A stretch of 64,000 nucleotides of DNA, taken from contig JBMNUM010000004.1 in the NCBI GenBank assembly GCA_050946275.1, positions 53,233 through 117,232 of the forward strand, given 5' to 3'. Positions 59,582 to 64,000 of this stretch are shown in pieces. The notes under the pieces are model-generated. The model had not been told where the DNA came from, did no database searches, and saw only the letters and a list, made by a program, of their open reading frames with translations. The position numbers were made by a program, and so were the translations under genes. Origin of the DNA: JBMNUM01 sp050946275. GTDB taxonomy: Bacteria; Actinomycetota; Coriobacteriia; Coriobacteriales; CADBOM01. Within the stretch, counting starts at the first letter, position 1. Each line of letters begins with the position of its first letter.

Positions 59582-60157
59582 ATGGTCGCCATCCGAAGCA
59601 ACGGCGTGTTCGGGTCATCTGGCGCGCCCGATAGCAGCAGACAAAAGCAACGTGACGATGGCCGCGCTAGCGGCCATCGCGCTCGAAAGGCATCTTCAGC
59701 CCCGCGCGAGAAAAAGCTCGATGCCAACCAGTGCAAGGCCAAGATGCTGCAGCTCCTCGCAGCGAGAGATTATTCCGTGAAGACCATGGAGGAACGGCTC
59801 TCTCGCGCTGGATTCGCCCCTGACGATATTCGATCCGCCGTGAAAATGGCGGTCGACACTCGCCTTCTCGATGACATGCGTTATGCCGAGCTCTACATCT
59901 CATCCCGGCGCGAGTTGGGCTGGGGGAGGAGCCGCATCGAGCGCGAGCTTCGCAAACAGGGGATCGATTGCACCCAGATACCCGGATATCCGGATTCGTT
60001 CTTCACCGTTGAATCAGAGCTTGAGCGTGCGCGGGAACTGTTGCGGGGGCATCGGACTTCGGCCAAGGACGTTCGCGCATCGCACTATCGGTACCTGGCC
60101 TCCAAGGGTTTCGATCATGCTACCTGCATGCGGGCTCTTTCTGATGAGGGGTTCTAG
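59582..60157 (+). CDS. recX: Regulatory protein RecX
   Basis: 191 aa. N-terminal 45 residues are basic and low-complexity. The conserved helical repeats follow: AKMLQLLAARDYSVKTMEERL, AVDTRLLDDMRYAELYI, GWGRSRIERELRKQGI and YRYLASKGFDHATCMRAL. Modulates RecA filaments. Co-transcribed with recA. Confidence 0.93.
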   Translation: MVAIRSNGVFGSSGAPDSSRQKQRDDGRASGHRARKASSAPREKKLDANQCKAKMLQLLAARDYSVKTMEERLSRAGFAPDDIRSAVKMAVDTRLLDDMRYAELYISSRRELGWGRSRIERELRKQGIDCTQIPGYPDSFFTVESELERARELLRGHRTSAKDVRASHYRYLASKGFDHATCMRALSDEGF

Positions 60158-60180
60158 CTTTCGTTATCTCGGGTTGTCCG

Positions 60181-60347
60181 CCCCGGGCCCGGGATGCCTT
60201 CCCAAGGAAGGCTCCGCAAAACGTGATTTCGCTCCGATGATGCAGCTGCGGAGAGAGCGCTTCGCGCTCTAGAAGTCCTCGCTAAACGCATCATCTCCGC
60301 GAAATCACTGCTCCGCAATTCCTTGGGAAGGCCTCCCGGTCCCGGGG
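60181..60347. repeat. 167-base long inverted repeat (possible structured RNA)
   Basis: Outer arms ccccgggcccggga (60181-60194) and the matching tcccggtcccgggg; next tgccttcccaaggaa against ttccttgggaaggc; inner gtgatttcgc..gatgatgc against gcatcatc..gcgaaatcac; the tip is agagcgcttcgcgctct. The whole forms one extended stem with an internal loop around two copies of gctccgcaa. No reading frame of note. Function unknown. Confidence 0.6.
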
Positions 60348-60383
60348 CTACTCGCTTCGCTCGTAGCCGCACAACATAAACAG

Positions 60384-60428
60384 ACGGCAGTCGCTCGCGC
60401 CCCTTTTAGGGGCCGTCGCGACTGCCGT
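60384..60428 (+). terminator. Large nested hairpin in the recX-truA gap
   Basis: acggcagtcgc (60384-60394) pairs with gcgactgccgt (60418-60428); inside it gcccc-tttta-ggggc forms the tip. The next hairpin follows about 80 bases later. Confidence 0.55.
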
Positions 60429-60505
60429 GGGGTTCGCCCGGGAAGGTCTAGGTTGCAGCATGGCCTAAAAGGGAGGGCGACGCATTCTAATGTTTTTGGA
60501 AAGTC

Positions 60506-60539
60506 GAAGGCGGCTCCGTGTTTTCACGAAGCCGCCTTC
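60506..60539 (+). terminator. 15-bp hairpin in the recX-truA gap
   Basis: gaaggcggctccgtg pairs with cacgaagccgccttc (one G-T) across a tttt loop. The 510-base gap 60158-60668 thus holds three strong hairpins and no gene that I can support. Confidence 0.6.
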
Positions 60540-60701
60540 AGGAGGGGATTTGGTTTTGCAAAGGTGGTTACTTCGGTCTGCTGCTCCCTGCAAATCTTTA
60601 GTAATATCCTTTAGCATGTTTGATTATGGACTTCGATTGTCGAGATTATGTGATGGACTGATGTTCAGTTGATGGATTCAACGCACATAAGCGGGTGTGG
60701 G

Positions 60702-61496
60702 ATGCGGTCGATCGCGTTGAAGGTCGCCTATCGCGGCGATCCGTTTTGCGGTTTTGCCCGACAGGAAGGGCTTCCCACCGTGCAGGGCGAGCTGGAACGA
60801 GCCTTGTCCACGATCATGCGATGCGAGATCGAGACCGTGTGCGCTGGACGAACGGACGCTGGAGTCCATGCGAGGGGCCAGGTCGTGAGCGCGGTCGTTC
60901 CGGAATCGTATTTCGAGGGGAGCTCGCACGAGCGGCTCCAGCGCTCGATGAATGCGCTCGTCGACGACCATATCCGCGTGCTGAGAATCGTGGACACGCC
61001 GGAGGGTTTCTCCGCGCGGTTCGATGCGACGAGGCGAGAGTATCGATATCGAATCGCATGCGGGATACAACCGCTGTTCTCGGATGACTACACCTGGTGG
61101 ATAGCTTCTCCGCGGTCTTTGGATGTCGAGGCGATGAGGGCCGGTGCGAAGCATCTCGTCGGCGAGCATGACTTCAAATCGTTTTGCGTGTCGGCGTCGG
61201 CCGTGGGGAAGAACACGAATCGCTGCATCGAGAGCATCGAGATTCTCGACGACGATCTGTGCGGCGAGCCCGGAATCGTGGTCCGGGTCGTCGGCAACGC
61301 GTTCCTGCACTCCATGGTGAGGACGATCGTGGGCACGTTGGCGGAGGTGGGATGCGGCCGCCGCGATCCGGATTGGGTGCTCGAGGTGCTTGAGGCTAAG
61401 AACCGCGCGGCTGCAGGGCCCACCGCGCCGGCCAAGGGACTCGTGTTCTGGCGCGTCACCTACGATTCGCTTCCGGAGATCGATGATGGGCAATAG
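60702..61496 (+). CDS. truA: tRNA pseudouridine synthase A
   Basis: 264 aa from ATG 60702, chosen because the family begins a few residues before ALKVAYRGDPFCGFARQ; an in-frame ATG at 60672 would add ten residues. Catalytic Asp in CAGRTDAGVHARGQV, RREYRYRI and FKSFCVSAS are conserved, and MVRTIVGTLAEVGCGRRDP near the end is typical. Makes pseudouridine 38-40 in tRNA anticodon arms. It overlaps the next gene. Confidence 0.92.
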   Translation: MRSIALKVAYRGDPFCGFARQEGLPTVQGELERALSTIMRCEIETVCAGRTDAGVHARGQVVSAVVPESYFEGSSHERLQRSMNALVDDHIRVLRIVDTPEGFSARFDATRREYRYRIACGIQPLFSDDYTWWIASPRSLDVEAMRAGAKHLVGEHDFKSFCVSASAVGKNTNRCIESIEILDDDLCGEPGIVVRVVGNAFLHSMVRTIVGTLAEVGCGRRDPDWVLEVLEAKNRAAAGPTAPAKGLVFWRVTYDSLPEIDDGQ

Positions 61497-62223
61497 GAGC
61501 GGACAGCCTCTCGGCGCACTCGCCGCCATATCGTCGATACTCGGCACCATCGCGATAATCGCATGCGTGCTCACGCTCACGTTCCAGGTGCTGCTCACGC
61601 CGTTGCCCACCCACGTCTTCGCCTCATGGTATGTCGACGACGTCTCATCGCCCATGGACCATGACTACCTGGTCCAGGTGGCGGAGCAGACCCTCGATTA
61701 CTGCAATGGCAATTCCGGCGCCGATTTGCCTTACGGCCTCGACGACAGCAAGACGTACACGCCGGATGTGATGTCGCACCTCGATGACGTGACGGTGTTC
61801 TTCTCCGGCATGAAGCTTGCCGCCATCGTGTCGGTTCTCGTTGCGATGGCCTGCATATTCGCGCTCTGGGTTGCCTACCGGGAAAGGTCGGACAGCTCGC
61901 CGGCCCGCGCCGGATCGCGCATGATGATCACCGCCGGCGTGGTGATCCTCGTCTTGCTCGCCGCCCTCGTCGTCTGGGCCATCGTCGACTTCTACACGAT
62001 GTTCAACATGCTGCACTCGCTGTTCTTCAGCTCCGGCAGCTGGTTGTTCCCGTACGATTCGCTGCTGATATGCGCGCTTCCCGAGCAATTCTGGATGGCG
62101 ATGGGCGTTCTGTGGGCAGCGATGATCGTCGTTGTCTGCATCGTGCTCATCGTTGTGGGTCTCATCGTGCGCAGGAGATACGGCGCGTCGCGTCTCGTTG
62201 CAGGATCGAGGGGAAGAATCTAG
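61486..62223 (+). CDS. TIGR01906/DUF1461-type integral membrane protein
   Basis: 245 aa with four to five membrane helices (about residues 12-38, 115-140, 155-180, 205-235). Start ATG 61486 has CCGGAG seven bases upstream; ATG 61483 is the alternative. The loop SPMDHDYLVQVAEQTLDYC and the MSHLDDVTVFFSGMKLA segment match the family of unknown function found in Firmicutes and Actinobacteria. Begins inside truA and ends overlapping the CCA-enzyme stop. Confidence 0.82.
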   Translation: MGNRSGQPLGALAAISSILGTIAIIACVLTLTFQVLLTPLPTHVFASWYVDDVSSPMDHDYLVQVAEQTLDYCNGNSGADLPYGLDDSKTYTPDVMSHLDDVTVFFSGMKLAAIVSVLVAMACIFALWVAYRERSDSSPARAGSRMMITAGVVILVLLAALVVWAIVDFYTMFNMLHSLFFSSGSWLFPYDSLLICALPEQFWMAMGVLWAAMIVVVCIVLIVVGLIVRRRYGASRLVAGSRGRI

Positions 62224-63455
62224 CAGCCGGGCAGGGAGCCACGGGCACCGAGCAGGGCCTCGCGCTCGTTGGACACCTCATCGCGCATGACGAGGTCGAG
62301 GAGCGCATGCAGCGCCCGGCCGATGTCGACGCCATCGAGTCCCCATTCCCGCTTGATATCCGATCCGTCGACGGCCAGTGCTCCCACCGTGCAGCAGGCG
62401 CCTGAATCGACAAGGTCGCCGATGATGCGGCGGGCTTCGATGGCGGAGTCCGCCTCGATGCCGTCCGCCATCAGCCTCGCTCCCGCCAGTTCGAGCGCCG
62501 CGCACGCGACGGACGCTCCATATCTCCCGAGCATGATCTTGCCCTGGTACGTCGTATGGGGCAGCTCCCGCGAAGCGGCTTCTGCTATTGCGAGGCAGTT
62601 GTCGGCGGTCCGCTTGGGGAGCCTCAGGGACGAAAGGAAGCGCCCGAGATTTCCGTCCGATCCGAGAAGCGCCGCTAGCCGCAGGGGAAGCTCCTCGCTG
62701 TCAAGCTGTGCCAACACGCGCAGGTTCTCTCCGATCATCTCGGGGGAGGCATCGGGTAGCACCGTGCAGATGATGTCCGTGAAGGGTTGTAGCGCGATGG
62801 CTCCGCCAGGCGCGCATATGGTTTTGGCGAGCTCGGTTCCGATGCGTTCGCGTGAGATTCCGATGAGGCTGCTTCCGAACTCGTGGATAGCCGAGGCTGT
62901 CTCTTCTTCAATGGAAAACCCGAGCTGGGCGGAGAACCTGATGGCGCGCATGATGCGCAGGGCATCCTCGCCGAACCGCACCTTGGGGTCGCCCACGCAG
63001 CGGATGATGCGGCGGTCGAGGTCGGCCTGTCCGCCGAAGGGGTCGACGAGACCGCGCTGCTCGTTATATGCCATGGCGTTGATCGTGAAGTCGCGACGCG
63101 CGAGGTCCTCCTCGATGCTGTGCGCGGACGAGATGGAATCGGGGTGTCGCGAATCCGAATAGCTCCCGTCGACACGAAACGCCGTCACTTCGAACACCTC
63201 GCCGTCAAGCACGGCCGTGATAGTCCCGTGCGCGATGCCTGTCGGAATCACGTGCGCGCCGGCGTCGGCCAGAACCTGCATCGCCGTTTCCGCATCAGCG
63301 CTCGATGCGATATCGATGTCCTCTACCGGCCTGCCAAGAAGCGCGTCGCGCACCGCGCCGCCTACCATGAAAGCCTCGTAGCCAGCCGATTTGAGTGCTC
63401 CCATGACCCGCGCCGCGCGAGCAGGTACCGATATGTGCACAGCGTTCGTTTCCAT
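62220..63455 (-). CDS. cca: CCA tRNA nucleotidyltransferase
   Basis: 411 aa from ATG 63455; the frame runs upstream to 63617 without a better start. Class II nucleotidyltransferase with GGAVRDALLGRPVEDIDIA (metal-binding DxD), RRDFTINAMAYN, GEDALRIMRAIRFSAQLGF and EGSRERI-like ISRERIGTEL. It adds or repairs the 3' CCA of tRNAs. Although the two tRNAs in this window encode their CCA, others need not. Convergent with the membrane protein gene, stops overlapping in CTAG. Confidence 0.93.
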   Translation of the reverse strand: METNAVHISVPARAARVMGALKSAGYEAFMVGGAVRDALLGRPVEDIDIASSADAETAMQVLADAGAHVIPTGIAHGTITAVLDGEVFEVTAFRVDGSYSDSRHPDSISSAHSIEEDLARRDFTINAMAYNEQRGLVDPFGGQADLDRRIIRCVGDPKVRFGEDALRIMRAIRFSAQLGFSIEEETASAIHEFGSSLIGISRERIGTELAKTICAPGGAIALQPFTDIICTVLPDASPEMIGENLRVLAQLDSEELPLRLAALLGSDGNLGRFLSSLRLPKRTADNCLAIAEAASRELPHTTYQGKIMLGRYGASVACAALELAGARLMADGIEADSAIEARRIIGDLVDSGACCTVGALAVDGSDIKREWGLDGVDIGRALHALLDLVMRDEVSNEREALLGARGSLPGC

Positions 63456-63671
63456 AGTCCGTATGGTACCGCGCGTCCTGTGCCCTCGCGACGGGGAAAT
63501 CAAGCTGTGTCGATCGGGCGCCGGGAGGTTATCGACTTTGTTCGGGTGAACGGCATTCGTTTCCGGCATACGGTGTGCATATATAAATAGGGACGCAACG
63601 CCTGGCGCACAAGCCAAATGCCGTTCAGATTACCGTTCATCTGCCGTTTGGAAAAAAACTGAAATCGAGTG

Positions 63672-63700
63672 TTGACTCGTGTAAGGGAGGGGGATAGTAT
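63672..63700 (+). promoter_or_regulatory. rRNA operon promoter
   Basis: TTGACT (63672-63677), exact 17-base spacer, TAGTAT (63695-63700), about 255 bases before 16S. The A/T-rich aaaaaaactgaaat just upstream resembles an UP element. Confidence 0.8.
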
Positions 63701-63954
63701 GTTGACTCGCGCTTCCGAGAGGCGACAGTTTCGAAGGGGCGCGAACGTGTGGCGAGAACCTCGCCGCGGGCACCTTGAAAACCGGATACCGGAGTCCATG
63801 TGAAACCATTCACACATGGATAGGAGAAGACGGGAATGCTTCGGCATTCACGTCGAGACGAAGCGAATGGAATAGCTTAGAAGCCAAGTCGATTCAGGAG
63901 GGCATGTCCCTCCGAAAAACGGATAGCGTCCCGTTCTCGCGAACGGGCAATTTT
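63701..63954 (+). other. rRNA leader
   Basis: Transcribed leader. ccttgaaaaccggata (about 63772-63787) resembles the boxA-type antitermination sequence seen before rRNA genes. A stem cccgttctcgcgaacggg (about 63931-63948) precedes 16S. The frame in opposite direction at 63500-63847 overlaps the promoter and is not a gene. Confidence 0.6.

Positions 63955-64000
<46 letters not shown>

Overview
The window is about 64 kb from a GC-rich Gram-positive anaerobe, most likely an actinobacterium of the class Coriobacteriia (Eggerthellaceae/Coriobacteriaceae-like gut lineages). The pointers are a wall-teichoic-acid type polymer locus, CWB2 wall-anchor repeats, molybdenum enzymes of the catechol dehydroxylase/transhydroxylase and formate dehydrogenase types, actinobacterial-style gene content with a LexA box of the CGAAC-N4-GTTCG type at recA, and no respiratory oxygen enzymes. 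The taxon is inferred from gene content only; 16S begins only in the last 46 bases.

Layout. 1-32161 is a large cell-surface glycopolymer island. 1-5898 is an operon with dTDP-glucose dehydratase (partial), a three-domain PEP mutase/nucleotidyltransferase, phosphonopyruvate decarboxylase, a phosphonoacetaldehyde-type reductase and a LicD transferase: a complete-looking route for making a C-P compound (most simply 2-hydroxyethylphosphonate), activating it with CMP and attaching it to a glycan. 5911-11030 has a GT2/TagF-like fusion, the TagGH-type ABC exporter and another GT2. 11131-17008 has a secreted wall-anchored glycerophosphodiesterase, a YfhO-type membrane protein and a GtrB/CsbB-type glycosyltransferase. 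17225-24844 has a sugar aminotransferase, two more TagF-family proteins, an ATP-grasp/HAD fusion, GtrA and TarI. 24994-32161 is a Dlt-like operon (MBOAT, SGNH protein, adenylating enzyme, PLP decarboxylase, carrier protein) ending in TarJ. TarI plus TarJ give CDP-ribitol, so the backbone is probably poly(ribitol phosphate) or contains ribitol phosphate.

32321-44280 is metabolic: serine acetyltransferase, a two-subunit Mo enzyme resembling pyrogallol transhydroxylase and gut catechol dehydroxylases, an OatA-like O-acyltransferase, a polar amino-acid ABC transporter, and (minus strand) a glutamate-cysteine ligase/glutamine amidotransferase fusion. 44312-46428 holds a degenerate ManC-like protein, tRNA-Glu and tRNA-Phe. 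46655-51200 is a formate dehydrogenase module, followed by UspA, a MutY-like glycosylase and a ModE-like regulator.

53386-63455 is conserved housekeeping: thrC, yajQ, rimO, a pgsA-cinA fusion, recA with SOS promoter, recX, a block of large hairpins, truA, a DUF1461-type membrane protein and the CCA-adding enzyme. The window ends with a strong rRNA promoter, leader and the first bases of 16S rRNA.

The most interesting signals are (1) the proposed CMP-activated phosphonate decoration system; (2) a Dlt-like operon that carries a BtrK-like PLP decarboxylase next to its carrier protein, suggesting a non-D-alanine aminoacyl decoration; (3) the candidate catechol dehydroxylase/transhydroxylase; (4) several unusual fusions; and (5) families of intergenic palindromes, some of which begin inside the upstream stop codon.
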